Source: an uncultured Bacilli bacterium
GTDB taxonomy: Bacteria > Bacillota_I > Bacilli_A > RF39 > UBA660
Reading direction: 5' to 3'
Length of the DNA: 33,574 bases
NCBI GenBank assembly: GCA_910578745.1
Contig: CAJTSN010000007.1
Coordinates: 2,855 to 36,428, forward strand
Under the pieces are notes generated by a model. That model did not search any database. It was not told the origin of the DNA and was given only the letters and a program-made list of their open reading frames with translations. Shown one piece after another: positions 7,072 through 14,309 of this stretch; the first letter of the stretch is position 1, and the number at the start of each line of letters is the position of its first letter. A program made the translations under genes and the position numbers.

Positions 7072-8328
7072 ATGAAACAAATGATATTGGAGGGAGGCCA
7101 CAAATTAACAGGGGTAATTGAAATTAGTGGTTCTAAAAATAGTGCTGTTGCCTTAGTACCTGCCTCTCTTCTTACAAATGGAATTATTGAACTTGACAAT
7201 GTTCCAGAAATTTCAGATATAGATGCCCTAATAGAAATACTTGTATTTTTAGGTGCAAAAGTGATTAGAAAAGATAAATCAATGAAAATTGATTGTACCA
7301 ATGTACAAAATAAAGAAATACCAGAACAAATTTCAAAGCGCCTTCGAGCATCTTATTATTTTATGGGTGCATTACTTGGAAAATATAAACATGTAGAAAT
7401 GTATTTTCCGGGAGGTTGTTCGATTGGAAAAAGGCCAATTAATTTTCATTTAGAGGGTTTTGAAAAATTAGGTGCAAAAGTCACAGTAGAAGGAAATAAA
7501 TATATCGTAAAGGCCGATGAATTAATTGGAAATGACATTTATTTTGATATTGCAAGTGTTGGGGCTACCATTAATATTATGCTAGCAGCTACTTATGCAA
7601 AGGGTGTAACAACGATTCATAATGCTGCTAAAGAACCCCATGTGGTTAATGTTGCGGAATTATTAAACAAAATGGGTGCGAAAGTAACAGGTGCTGGAAG
7701 TAACGAAATTCAAATCGAAGGGGTGAGTACCTTAGGAAATGCCCAAATAAAAGTAGTTCCTGATTATATTGAAGCAGGTACTTATGTCATTGCAGGCGCC
7801 TTATGTGCTGATCATTTGAAAGTAAGAAATTTAGTACCAGAGCACATTGTCTCTTTAACAAAAAAATTAGAAGAAATGGGTGCGAAGTTAGAAATAGGAG
7901 AAGATTATATTTGTATTCAAAGTGTTGAACACTACCAACCTACGGATATAAAAACAGATGTATTTCCCGGGTTTCCCACGGATTTACAACAACCGTTTAC
8001 ACCACTTTTGGCTTTAGCGCATGGGACGTCTACTATAAATGAAACGATTTTTGAAAATCGTTATATGCATGTTCCTTATTTACAGGAAATGGGTTGCAAA
8101 ATAAAAGTGCTTGATAAGGTAGCCCAGATAGAAGGACCAACCATTTTTCATGCTAGGCATGTTGTAGCGACCGATTTACGTGCGGGAGCTTCTCTCATTC
8201 TAGCTGGCCTAGTTGCTGAGGGAGTAACAACGATTGAAGGAATTGAGCATGTTTTAAGAGGATATGAAAATATTGTTGAGAAATTGATACATGTAGGTGC
8301 TAAAATAAGTATACAAGAAATAGAATAA
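7072..8328 (+). CDS. murA: UDP-N-acetylglucosamine 1-carboxyvinyltransferase
   Basis: First committed step of peptidoglycan synthesis: transfer of enolpyruvate from phosphoenolpyruvate to UDP-GlcNAc. The N-terminal GSKNSAVALVPASLL motif and the active-site loop PGGCSIGKRPINFHL, with the fosfomycin-reactive Cys, are intact. So are DYIEAGTY, the FPTDLQ segment and DLRAGASLILAGL. Length 418 is normal. Linkage to fba points to the second Bacillota paralogue (MurAB/MurZ), which would imply another murA elsewhere in the genome. ATG is preceded by CAGGAGG. The gene ends inside a perfect terminator stem. Confidence 0.95.
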   Translation: MKQMILEGGHKLTGVIEISGSKNSAVALVPASLLTNGIIELDNVPEISDIDALIEILVFLGAKVIRKDKSMKIDCTNVQNKEIPEQISKRLRASYYFMGALLGKYKHVEMYFPGGCSIGKRPINFHLEGFEKLGAKVTVEGNKYIVKADELIGNDIYFDIASVGATINIMLAATYAKGVTTIHNAAKEPHVVNVAELLNKMGAKVTGAGSNEIQIEGVSTLGNAQIKVVPDYIEAGTYVIAGALCADHLKVRNLVPEHIVSLTKKLEEMGAKLEIGEDYICIQSVEHYQPTDIKTDVFPGFPTDLQQPFTPLLALAHGTSTINETIFENRYMHVPYLQEMGCKIKVLDKVAQIEGPTIFHARHVVATDLRAGASLILAGLVAEGVTTIEGIEHVLRGYENIVEKLIHVGAKISIQEIE

Positions 8329-8353
8329 AAGTAGATAGTAATCTACTTTTTTT
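8327..8353 (+). terminator. Intrinsic terminator after murA
   Basis: AAAAGTAGAT (8327–8336) and ATCTACTTTT (8341–8350) form a perfect 10-bp stem with an AGTA loop and further T residues. The left arm uses the last bases of the murA stop codon. Confidence 0.9.
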
Positions 8354-8365
8354 GTGAGGTGTTTT

Positions 8366-8995
8366 ATGAAAAAGAAAAGTCTAATTGTTCTTCTCTTAGT
8401 TGCTTTCATTATTTTCATGATTTATATAAAACTAAAAGATAAAAGCATCTATTATGTCAATATTCAGGACATTTATGATAGTGTTGAATATTCCTATCCT
8501 ATAAGAAATGAAATTGAGAAAAAGGAAAAATTAGAAAAATTTGTAGAGTTTCGATATGAAGATTTAAGAATAACCGATTTAATACAAATGATCCGTGAAA
8601 ATGATTATATCTATGTAGATCATAAAAAGCAAACCATTCAAAATGCACTGATTAAGGCAGATATTATTACTTTGTTTGTAGGTATGAATGAAGTTTCCTA
8701 TGGCCTTTCTAAAAAGTATCCAGAAGATATTTATAACTATATGGATACTTTACTATTGGATATAGAAACTCTCTTAGAAGAAATAAAAAAATATAGTAAA
8801 GAGAAAGTCTTTTTTATAGGATATTATTATGAACTTGAAAAAGACAAAGGCTATATCACCTATTTAAATGAAAAATTAGAAAAAATATGTAAAAAAGAGG
8901 GCGTTACTTATATTCCAAATGAAACTTATTTAAACAAGAATAAAAATATAGCAAATATCCAATCCAGTGTTTTAAATAAATTTACTTTTTCGTAA
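8366..8995 (+). CDS. Membrane-anchored SGNH-hydrolase-like protein
   Basis: Not assigned to a named gene. A short Lys-rich N-terminus and one hydrophobic helix (residues 5–21) suggest membrane anchoring with the rest outside. The remainder resembles extracellular GDSL/SGNH proteins of Bacillota: a central ITLFVGMNE in the position of the GxND block and KVFFIGYYY in the place of the later beta strand. No clear GDS(L) nucleophile motif or C-terminal DxxH is visible, so catalytic activity is doubtful. ATG 8366 is preferred over GTG 8354, because GTGAGGTG at 8354 is the ribosome binding site. It follows the murA terminator but has no strong promoter of its own, so read-through is possible. Confidence 0.5.
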   Translation: MKKKSLIVLLLVAFIIFMIYIKLKDKSIYYVNIQDIYDSVEYSYPIRNEIEKKEKLEKFVEFRYEDLRITDLIQMIRENDYIYVDHKKQTIQNALIKADIITLFVGMNEVSYGLSKKYPEDIYNYMDTLLLDIETLLEEIKKYSKEKVFFIGYYYELEKDKGYITYLNEKLEKICKKEGVTYIPNETYLNKNKNIANIQSSVLNKFTFS

Positions 8996-9009
8996 AAGTG
9001 TGCTATATT
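8981..9009 (+). promoter_or_regulatory. Sigma-A promoter of the Bax-inhibitor-1 gene
   Basis: TTTACT (8981–8986), a 17-bp spacer ending in TGC, and TATATT (9004–9009), i.e. an extended −10. It overlaps the end of the upstream gene. The predicted leader is about 12 bases. Confidence 0.6.
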
Positions 9010-9027
9010 AAATAGAGAGGTGAGAAA

Positions 9028-9678
9028 GTGACAGTATCAAATTTTTTATCAAAAGTCTTTTTATGGATGTTTGTAGGACTTATGGTTACATTTGCAACAG
9101 GCGTTTTGGTCTCAAATAGTGTTGATGCATTAGAATTTATATTTTCTGATGGAGGGTATTGGATTTTAATCATTGCTGAGTTTGTAACCGTTATTGTTTT
9201 ATCGGCGAGAATGCAAAAAATGTCCCCTACGGCAGCTAAATTTGGGTTTATCTTTTATTCTTTTTTAACAGGTTTAACCTTCTCCGCTGTCTTTGTAGTC
9301 TATAAGATTACATCTATTATAGCTGTATTTTTAATTACATCTATCATTATGTTTGTCTTTGCTATTATAGGGGCTAAAACAAAAATGGATTTATCTAAAT
9401 TTGGAACCTATTTATTGATGGCTTTACTTGGAATTATCATTGCAGGAATTATTAATATATTTGTTGATAATGGAACCTTTGATATGGTCCTATGTAGTAT
9501 TAGTATTTTGGTTTTTGTAGGTTATATAGCTTATGATGTCCAAAAAGTAAAAACAATATATGAACAAAATCCATCCGCTGATAACTTGGCAATTTATGGA
9601 GCACTGAACTTATACTTAGATTTCATTAATATATTCTTAGATTTATTAAGACTATTTGGTAGTTCAGATAATAATTAG
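9028..9678 (+). CDS. Bax inhibitor-1 / YccA family membrane protein
   Basis: Polytopic membrane protein with about seven hydrophobic segments, of the BI-1 (TMBIM) family; bacterial homologues such as BsYetJ act as pH-dependent calcium leak channels. The family pattern is visible in MSPTAAKFGFIFYSFLTGL around residue 66 and in the C-terminal YIAYDVQKVKTIYE and NLYLDFINIFLDLLRLFG. The two Asp of YDVQ and LDFIN are in the place of the conserved channel-gating pair. The 216 residues are normal. It starts at GTG 9028 behind GAGGTGAG. It is a monocistronic unit with its own promoter and terminator. Role inferred from family only; calcium handling would fit the PMCA-type ATPase further along. Confidence 0.85.
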   Translation: MTVSNFLSKVFLWMFVGLMVTFATGVLVSNSVDALEFIFSDGGYWILIIAEFVTVIVLSARMQKMSPTAAKFGFIFYSFLTGLTFSAVFVVYKITSIIAVFLITSIIMFVFAIIGAKTKMDLSKFGTYLLMALLGIIIAGIINIFVDNGTFDMVLCSISILVFVGYIAYDVQKVKTIYEQNPSADNLAIYGALNLYLDFINIFLDLLRLFGSSDNN

Positions 9679-9704
9679 CGCTACAGTTTGTAGTGCTTTT
9701 CTTT
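9677..9704 (+). terminator. Intrinsic terminator after the BI-1 gene
   Basis: AGCGCTACA (9677–9685) pairs with TGTAGTGCT (9689–9697) with one G·T pair, followed by TTTCTTT. Confidence 0.85.
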
Positions 9705-9715
9705 CACATAAAAGC

Positions 9716-9744
9716 TTGCATTTTATAAAAAAGCTTGTTATACT
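9716..9744 (+). promoter_or_regulatory. Sigma-A promoter of rpmE
   Basis: TTGCAT (9716–9721), a 17-bp spacer ending in TGT, and TATACT (9739–9744). Transcription should begin near 9751, leaving a leader of about 50 bases before rpmE. Confidence 0.75.
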
Positions 9745-9764
9745 ATGTAAGTAATTAAATTTCT

Positions 9765-9781
9765 ATGACAGACCTTGTCAT
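9765..9781 (+). promoter_or_regulatory. Leader hairpin of rpmE, candidate L31 autoregulatory element
   Basis: ATGACA (9765–9770) and TGTCAT (9776–9781) form a perfect stem with a GACCT loop, just before the ribosome binding site GGAAGGAG. Conserved L31 leader RNAs are known in Bacillota, where the protein is thought to repress its own mRNA. Whether this hairpin belongs to that class needs a covariance-model comparison. Confidence 0.45.
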
Positions 9782-9800
9782 GGCGGAAGGAGATTAGTGT

Positions 9801-10016
9801 ATGAAAAAAGGTATTCATCCAGAATATAAAGATATGCAAGTTACATGTTCTTGTGGAAATACGTTTACAGTAAAGTCGACAAAAGACCAATTACATATTG
9901 AAAGTTGTAATAAATGTCATCCTTTTTATACAGGAAAACAAACAGCTACAACACAAAAAGGACGTATTGAAAAGTTTAACCAAAAATATGGATTTTCACA
10001 AAAAACAGAAAAATAA
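9801..10016 (+). CDS. rpmE: 50S ribosomal protein bL31 (zinc-binding form)
   Basis: Ribosomal protein that bridges the two subunits near the central protuberance. The protein is 71 residues. Cysteines in CSCGNTF and CNKCHPFYTGKQ form the zinc ribbon, so this is the C+ type, which can act as a zinc store; the zinc-free paralogue lacks these. The GRIEKFNQKYG end is typical. ATG 9801 follows GGAAGGAG. It is a single-gene unit with its own promoter, a leader hairpin and a terminator. Confidence 0.97.
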   Translation: MKKGIHPEYKDMQVTCSCGNTFTVKSTKDQLHIESCNKCHPFYTGKQTATTQKGRIEKFNQKYGFSQKTEK

Positions 10017-10036
10017 GAAAAAAGTCTTATTTTTTT
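10009..10036 (+). terminator. Intrinsic terminator after rpmE
   Basis: AAAAATAAGA (10009–10018) pairs with TCTTATTTTT (10025–10034) across an A-rich loop, followed by T residues. The left arm overlaps the rpmE stop codon. Confidence 0.85.
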
Positions 10037-10113
10037 GTTTGTATGTATAGTTGTAACAGATAAAAAATGATTTGTAGTAACGAATATGTAGTGATAAATG
10101 AAGGAAAGCTCTA

Positions 10114-10142
10114 TTGGCGTTTTCCATTTGTTGTGCTAAAAT
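10114..10142 (+). promoter_or_regulatory. Sigma-A promoter of rpiB–DUF1146–mscL
   Basis: TTGGCG (10114–10119), a 17-bp spacer ending in TGC, and TAAAAT (10137–10142): an extended −10 promoter about 20 bp before the rpiB ATG. Confidence 0.6.
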
Positions 10143-10160
10143 AAATAGGAAGGTGATAAA

Positions 10161-10598
10161 ATGAAAATTGTAATTGCAAATGACCATAGAGGTGTAGAGT
10201 TAAAAAACAAACTTTTATCTTTCTTAAAAGAAGAGGGGTACTCTGTTTATAATGTAGGAACAGATACATTAGATTCTGTCGATTATCCTATTTATGCAAA
10301 AGAACTTTCAAAACATCTTGAAATGGATGACTTAGGAATTCTTATTTGTGGTACAGGAATTGGTATGTCAATCGCTGCAAACAAAATAAAGGGTATCCGC
10401 TGTGCGAAAGCAAATACTATTGATGAGGCAAAAATGACTAGAATGGATAATGACGCCAATGTACTTGCTTTATCTAGTGAAATGGAAGTAAGTGAAGTCA
10501 AAAAAATTGTGAATGTCTTTTTAAAAACAGAAGTATCTATGGATGAAAGACACATTCGAAGAAGAAAAATGCTAGAGGCACTTGAAGATGAACGTTAA
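10161..10598 (+). CDS. rpiB: Ribose-5-phosphate isomerase B
   Basis: Interconverts ribose-5-phosphate and ribulose-5-phosphate in the pentose phosphate pathway. Signature elements are the N-terminal ANDHRGVELK, SVDYP, the catalytic-Cys motif ILICGTGIGMSIAANK near residue 66–80, and NDANVLALS. The 145 residues are normal. One deviation: the family usually has His before the NDAN motif (RxHNDANVL), the residue assigned to sugar-ring opening, whereas this protein has Asp (RMDNDANVL). The related LacA/LacB or allose isomerases are alternatives, but CGTGIG plus the lone gene context favours RpiB. It overlaps the start of the next gene by 11 bases. Confidence 0.9.
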   Translation: MKIVIANDHRGVELKNKLLSFLKEEGYSVYNVGTDTLDSVDYPIYAKELSKHLEMDDLGILICGTGIGMSIAANKIKGIRCAKANTIDEAKMTRMDNDANVLALSSEMEVSEVKKIVNVFLKTEVSMDERHIRRRKMLEALEDER

Positions 10599-10785
10599 GA
10601 CGATTCTTTATATATTCGTTGTTCCTTTGGCGATTTGGGCACTTGATAGCTTAAATATAGAAGGAAAATTTAAAAAAAATAGATATTATCAAGCAAGATT
10701 GCTCTATTTAATGGTAGCAATTTCTATTTCTTATCTTGTTGTCAATTTCTTTTATGATTTTTATATGTATTCTAAATTTGTGTAG
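10588..10785 (+). CDS. DUF1146 (YwzB-like) small membrane protein
   Basis: Small protein of 65 residues with two hydrophobic helices separated by a basic, QAR-containing loop (FKKNRYYQARLLYLMV). This is the pattern of DUF1146/YwzB, a Bacilli family of unknown function often found near ATP synthase or cell-wall genes. ATG 10588 is chosen over an in-frame TTG six bases earlier. Its 5' end lies inside rpiB and mscL begins nine bases after its stop, so all three are one operon. Function unknown. Confidence 0.75.
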   Translation: MNVKTILYIFVVPLAIWALDSLNIEGKFKKNRYYQARLLYLMVAISISYLVVNFFYDFYMYSKFV

Positions 10786-10793
10786 GAGGAAGT

Positions 10794-11186
10794 ATGTTTA
10801 AAGAATTTAAAACGTTTATTTCACGTGGAAATGTTGTTGATATGGCCGTAGGTGTAATTATTGGTTCTGCTTTTGGGAAAATTGTATCTTCATTAGTTGA
10901 TAACATTTTAATGCCAATAATTGGTGTATTAATTGGAGGTATTGACTTTTCTAATTTAACTTTTAAGGTGAGAGATGCTGTTATTTCTTATGGAATTTTT
11001 ATTCAGTCGATTCTTGACTTTTTAATCATTGCGGCAAGCATTTTCTTTATGATGAAAGTTCTTGCAAAGTTAAGCCATCGAAGAAAAGAGGAAGAGAAGA
11101 AAGAACCACCTAAAAAGCCAGAGGAAGTACTTATTTTAGAAGAAATTTGTGAATTGTTAAAAGAAACAACAAAAAAGGACAAGTAA
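10794..11186 (+). CDS. mscL: Large-conductance mechanosensitive channel
   Basis: Homopentameric membrane pore that opens under membrane tension to release solutes on hypo-osmotic shock. The first helix carries the hallmark FISRGNVVDMAVGVIIGSAF, followed by IVSSLVDNILMPIIG. The second transmembrane segment (residues about 63–86) is followed by a charged cytoplasmic bundle rich in Lys/Glu with a PPKKPEE stretch. The 130 residues are normal. ATG 10794 has GGAGGAAGT upstream. It is the last gene of the rpiB operon; a terminator follows. Confidence 0.96.
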   Translation: MFKEFKTFISRGNVVDMAVGVIIGSAFGKIVSSLVDNILMPIIGVLIGGIDFSNLTFKVRDAVISYGIFIQSILDFLIIAASIFFMMKVLAKLSHRRKEEEKKEPPKKPEEVLILEEICELLKETTKKDK

Positions 11187-11200
11187 TTTGTTCTTTTTAT
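11172..11200 (+). terminator. Intrinsic terminator after mscL
   Basis: AAAAAGGACAA (11172–11182) pairs with TTGTTCTTTTT (11188–11198) with one G·T pair; the mscL stop lies in the loop. Confidence 0.85.
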
Positions 11201-11225
11201 TTTATGCTAATAAGAGGTGATGACT

Positions 11226-12167
11226 ATGAAAAAAATATTCTTTTTCTTTCTCGTCGTTTTATTAGTACCAACAGGCATTATTTTCTTATTGTTGAGAGAA
11301 AAAGAGCCTAAAAAAAATGGTTCTATTATTCATAATGGTTCTTCCATCGAAGATAAGATAGTTCGTGTGAAACGTGTAAGCAAAGATACAATAGAAGAAG
11401 TTCCACTAGAAGATTATGTTGTTGGGGTTGTATCTGGAGAAATGCCTATTTCCTTTTCAGATGAAGCTTTAAAAGCACAAGCGGTGTGTGCTAGAACGTA
11501 TGTGATTCGAAAAATGGACAATAATAAGGATAAAGAGTATGACGTAGTTGATACGATTGATAATCAAGTCTATCAAGATCTTGAGGAACTTAAAAATAAA
11601 TGGAAAGAAAAATATGATGAAAATATAAAAAAATTAAAAAAAATTGTAAAAGAAACAGAAAGAGAATATTTAACTTATGATGGAAAAGTGATAGAAGTAT
11701 TCTTTTTTTCAACAAGCAATGGTCATACAGAAAATAGCGAAGAAGTATTTACAAAAGCTCTTCCCTATTTGAAAAGTGTGGATTCTTCTTTTGATGAGGA
11801 AGTTTCTCCTGTTTTTAAAAAAGAGGTTGAAATGAGTTTAAGTGACTTTTATACAAAATTATCCCTTCCATACGCAAAACAGTTGGAATATAAGGTTCTA
11901 GAAAGAACACAAGCTGGAAGTGTAAAAAAAATAAGGATTAATGGGGAAGAATATAAAGGAACTGAGGTAAGAAAACTTTTAGGTATTCGTTCTACTTATT
12001 TTGAATTTATAGTAAATGGAACAAATGTTTTAATTAAAACAACGGGATATGGGCATGGCGTTGGCATGAGTCAGTATGGAGCGCTTGCTCTTTCTAATAA
12101 AGGATATACATATGATAAAATTTTAAAATATTATTATCAAGGAGTTGAAATTCAAAAAATAAGTTAA
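11226..12167 (+). CDS. spoIID: Stage II sporulation protein D (lytic transglycosylase)
   Basis: Mother-cell membrane enzyme that degrades septal peptidoglycan with SpoIIM and SpoIIP during engulfment. It has one N-terminal transmembrane helix (residues 2–21) and then the SpoIID domain. VPLEDYVVGVVSGEMP carries the catalytic Glu, AQAVCARTYVI follows, and the C-terminal TTGYGHGVGMSQYGA and YYYQGVEI are typical. About 313 residues, near the usual length. Start ATG 11226 was chosen over GTG 11217 and ATG 11220 because AGAGGTGA serves as ribosome binding site. It begins the sporulation block; SpoIID is sigma-E dependent in Bacillus, but I see no convincing sigma-E promoter. Confidence 0.95.
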   Translation: MKKIFFFFLVVLLVPTGIIFLLLREKEPKKNGSIIHNGSSIEDKIVRVKRVSKDTIEEVPLEDYVVGVVSGEMPISFSDEALKAQAVCARTYVIRKMDNNKDKEYDVVDTIDNQVYQDLEELKNKWKEKYDENIKKLKKIVKETEREYLTYDGKVIEVFFFSTSNGHTENSEEVFTKALPYLKSVDSSFDEEVSPVFKKEVEMSLSDFYTKLSLPYAKQLEYKVLERTQAGSVKKIRINGEEYKGTEVRKLLGIRSTYFEFIVNGTNVLIKTTGYGHGVGMSQYGALALSNKGYTYDKILKYYYQGVEIQKIS

Positions 12168-12173
12168 AAAAAA

Positions 12174-12202
12174 GTATAAAAATTTTTTTCCGGCTCACAC
12201 TT
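12174..12202 (+). promoter_or_regulatory. Candidate sigma-F (forespore) promoter of spoIIQ
   Basis: GTATAAAA at 12174 and CTCAC at 12194 have the same 20-base offset as the element before spoIIR. GCTCACACT can be read as a −10 with the A, A and T of the GGNNANANT consensus. It lies in the gap between the spoIID stop and the spoIIQ start, which makes spoIIQ independent of spoIID. Confidence 0.62.
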
Positions 12203-12219
12203 AAAATAGAGGTGAAAAA

Positions 12220-12864
12220 ATGGAAGGAAGAAGATTAAAACGACCAGTTGTGTATGCGATGTATGGAATTGCTTTCGCACTTATTCTAACATCTCTTTAT
12301 GTGATGAGTATGAAGTCAAAACAAACATTTAAAAGTGAAGAAATTCCACCAACTTATGTATCAAAAGTAATCTTTGATGATACCGTAAGCGTTATTCGGG
12401 AAACCAATACAAAGGATAAAGTATTTATAAAACCTTTTGTAGCTGAAAATGTGACAATCAATAAACACTTCTATGATGATACAGAAGAAAATCAGGAAAG
12501 TGCCATCATATATTATGAAAATACATATATGCAAAGTACTGGAATTGAATATGCAAGCAATGAACCATTTGATGTTGTTGCAACCTATGGTGGAACCGTA
12601 ACCGCCGTTACAGAAGATGAGTTGCTTGGAAATATCATTCAAATTACACATGAAAATGGTTTTGTAAGTAATTATGAAAGTGTATCGGATGTACGTGTCA
12701 AAGTGAATGATATAGTAGAAGGGGGAACAGTCATAGCAAAAAGTGGGAATGCCAATCTATTTAAAGATGTAGAAAATGGACTTTATTATGAACTTGTTTT
12801 AGATAGTAAAAATATAAATCCACTTTTAAGTTATGATAAATCAATTGCTGAAATAAAGGGTTAA
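12220..12864 (+). CDS. spoIIQ: Stage II sporulation protein Q (degenerate LytM/M23)
   Basis: Forespore membrane protein that pairs with mother-cell SpoIIIAH across the septum, needed for engulfment and the feeding channel. One transmembrane helix (residues 9–30) precedes a LytM/peptidase M23 domain (about residues 105–205: EPFDVVATYGGTVTAV, GNIIQITHENGFVSNYES, VVEGGTVIAKSG-like segment). The zinc-ligand positions look replaced: the HxGxD region reads STGIEY and the HxH motif reads YYEL, so it is probably non-catalytic, as in Bacillus rather than Clostridium. 214 residues, shorter than Bacillus (283). Position between spoIID and spoIIID supports the call. Confidence 0.88.
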   Translation: MEGRRLKRPVVYAMYGIAFALILTSLYVMSMKSKQTFKSEEIPPTYVSKVIFDDTVSVIRETNTKDKVFIKPFVAENVTINKHFYDDTEENQESAIIYYENTYMQSTGIEYASNEPFDVVATYGGTVTAVTEDELLGNIIQITHENGFVSNYESVSDVRVKVNDIVEGGTVIAKSGNANLFKDVENGLYYELVLDSKNINPLLSYDKSIAEIKG

Positions 12865-12875
12865 TCCCTTTTTTT
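12855..12875 (+). terminator. Intrinsic terminator after spoIIQ
   Basis: AAAGGG (12855–12860) and CCCTTT (12866–12871) with a TTAAT loop and a T tail; the spoIIQ stop is in the hairpin. Confidence 0.75.
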
Positions 12876-12904
12876 GGTATAAAACAAATGGACATTTATA
12901 TAAT
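12876..12904 (+). promoter_or_regulatory. Candidate promoter of spoIIID, sigma-E-like
   Basis: GGTATAAA (12876–12883) followed after 13 bp by TATATAAT (12897–12904), which matches six of eight positions of the sigma-E −10 (CATACAAT). A sigma-A reading is possible from the TATAAT core alone but lacks a −35. spoIIID is sigma-E controlled in Bacillus. Confidence 0.42.
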
Positions 12905-12924
12905 GAACTAAGGGGGAAATACGT

Positions 12925-13167
12925 TTGAATTATATAAATGCAAGAGTGCTTAAAGAAGCGCAAGTTATTATGGAAACTGGGTATACTATTAGAGAAATCG
13001 CCAAGATGTTTCATGTATCAAAAAGTACAGTACATAAAGATTTACATGAACGTCTTCTTAAAATTGATAAAATAAAATATAAAAAAGTAGATGATATTTT
13101 AAAGTTTCATACAGATATAAGACATATACGTGGAGGCGAATCTACAAGACGAAAATATCAAAAGTAA
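12925..13167 (+). CDS. spoIIID: Sporulation transcription factor SpoIIID
   Basis: Small mother-cell DNA-binding protein that switches gene expression between early sigma-E and sigma-K stages. The helix-turn-helix reads TIREIAKMFHVSKSTVHKDL (residues about 21–40), nearly the Bacillus sequence, followed by the basic extension IRHIRGGESTRRKYQK used for minor-groove contacts. It has 80 residues against 93 in Bacillus, the difference being at the C-terminus. Start is TTG 12925 behind AAGGGGG; no better start exists in frame. The order spoIIID–mbl is conserved in Bacilli. Confidence 0.95.
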   Translation: MNYINARVLKEAQVIMETGYTIREIAKMFHVSKSTVHKDLHERLLKIDKIKYKKVDDILKFHTDIRHIRGGESTRRKYQK

Positions 13168-13177
13168 TGGAGGAATT

Positions 13178-14167
13178 ATGTTCGCAAAAGATATAGGAAT
13201 TGATTTAGGAACAGCCAATGTATTGATTTATATTAAAGGAGAAGGAATTGTACTCAATGAACCAAGTGTTGTAGCCATTGATATGGATAGTAGAAAACCC
13301 TTAGCAGTTGGAATGAAAGCGAGAGAAATGCTTGGAAGAACACCCGGTAAAGTGGAAGCCATTCGTCCGATGAAAGATGGTGTAATTGCCGACTTTGAAA
13401 CGACGGAGATTATGTTAAATCACTTTATACGTGAAGTGAATGGAAAAGGAATTCTATCGAAACCTCGTATTTTAATTTGTTGTCCTTCTAATATTACACA
13501 AGTGGAGAAAAATGCAATTAAAGAAGCGGCAGAAAGAACAGGCGCTCGAAGGGTCTATATCGAAGAGGAACCCAAAGTGGCCGCTGTAGGCGCTGGTCTT
13601 GATATTTCTCTTCCAAGTGGAAATATGGTGATTGATATTGGAGGTGGAACAACGGACATTGCTATTTTATCGATGGGGGATATAGTAACTTCTTCTTCTA
13701 TTAAAATAGCAGGAAATGTTTTTGACGCTGACATTGAAAAATATATTAAAGAAAAATATAAATTACTCATTGGGGATAGAACGGCAGAAGAGATTAAGTT
13801 ACAAATAGGAACGGTGTATAGTGGTTCTAAAAAAGAGAAAATGATGGTTCGAGGAAGAGATTTAGTAACTGGCTTACCACATACAATTACGATTTGTTCT
13901 GATGAAATTGAAGAGGCCTTAAGGGAAAGTGCCTACATTATTGTGCATACAGCCAAGACCGTTTTGGAAAGTACACCGCCTGAACTGTCTGCAGATATTA
14001 TTGGAAAAGGCGTTGTTTTAACTGGAGGAGGAGCTTTAATTCATGGTATTGATAAGTTATTACAACAAGAATTAAAGGTTCCAGTCATCGTGGCCTCTTC
14101 ACCCCTTACTTGTGTTGCGGAAGGGACAGGAATTTTATTAAATAACTTAAAACTATTAGATCATTAA
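13178..14167 (+). CDS. mbl: Rod-shape-determining actin-like protein (MreB/Mbl)
   Basis: Bacterial actin that forms membrane-associated filaments guiding lateral cell-wall synthesis. Nucleotide-binding motifs are DIGIDLGTANVLIY (phosphate 1), MVIDIGGGTTDIAIL (phosphate 2) and VVLTGGGALIHGID (adenosine). The protein is 329 residues, the normal size. ATG 13178 (GGAGGAATT upstream) gives MFAKDIGIDLG, the Mbl-type N-terminus; an upstream in-frame GTG inside spoIIID would add 16 unrelated residues. Adjacent to spoIIID as Mbl is in Bacillus, so Mbl is the preferred paralogue name. It could be co-transcribed with spoIIID by read-through. Confidence 0.93.
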   Translation: MFAKDIGIDLGTANVLIYIKGEGIVLNEPSVVAIDMDSRKPLAVGMKAREMLGRTPGKVEAIRPMKDGVIADFETTEIMLNHFIREVNGKGILSKPRILICCPSNITQVEKNAIKEAAERTGARRVYIEEEPKVAAVGAGLDISLPSGNMVIDIGGGTTDIAILSMGDIVTSSSIKIAGNVFDADIEKYIKEKYKLLIGDRTAEEIKLQIGTVYSGSKKEKMMVRGRDLVTGLPHTITICSDEIEEALRESAYIIVHTAKTVLESTPPELSADIIGKGVVLTGGGALIHGIDKLLQQELKVPVIVASSPLTCVAEGTGILLNNLKLLDH

Positions 14168-14179
14168 AAAGTTGAAATG

Positions 14180-14202
14180 AAAAAGAGAAGGCTCTTTTTT
14201 TT
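14180..14202 (+). terminator. Intrinsic terminator after mbl
   Basis: AAAAAGAG (14180–14187) pairs with CTCTTTTT (14192–14199) around AAGG, with more T residues behind. Confidence 0.85.
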
Positions 14203-14309
14203 CTTTTTTATTCTAAAATTTGACAAATTTCGTACAAATTTTAAGAAACTGATAGATTTTATGTGAACGATTTGATAAAATAAGTTATAGTAGAAAGTAG
14301 CGTGATGAT

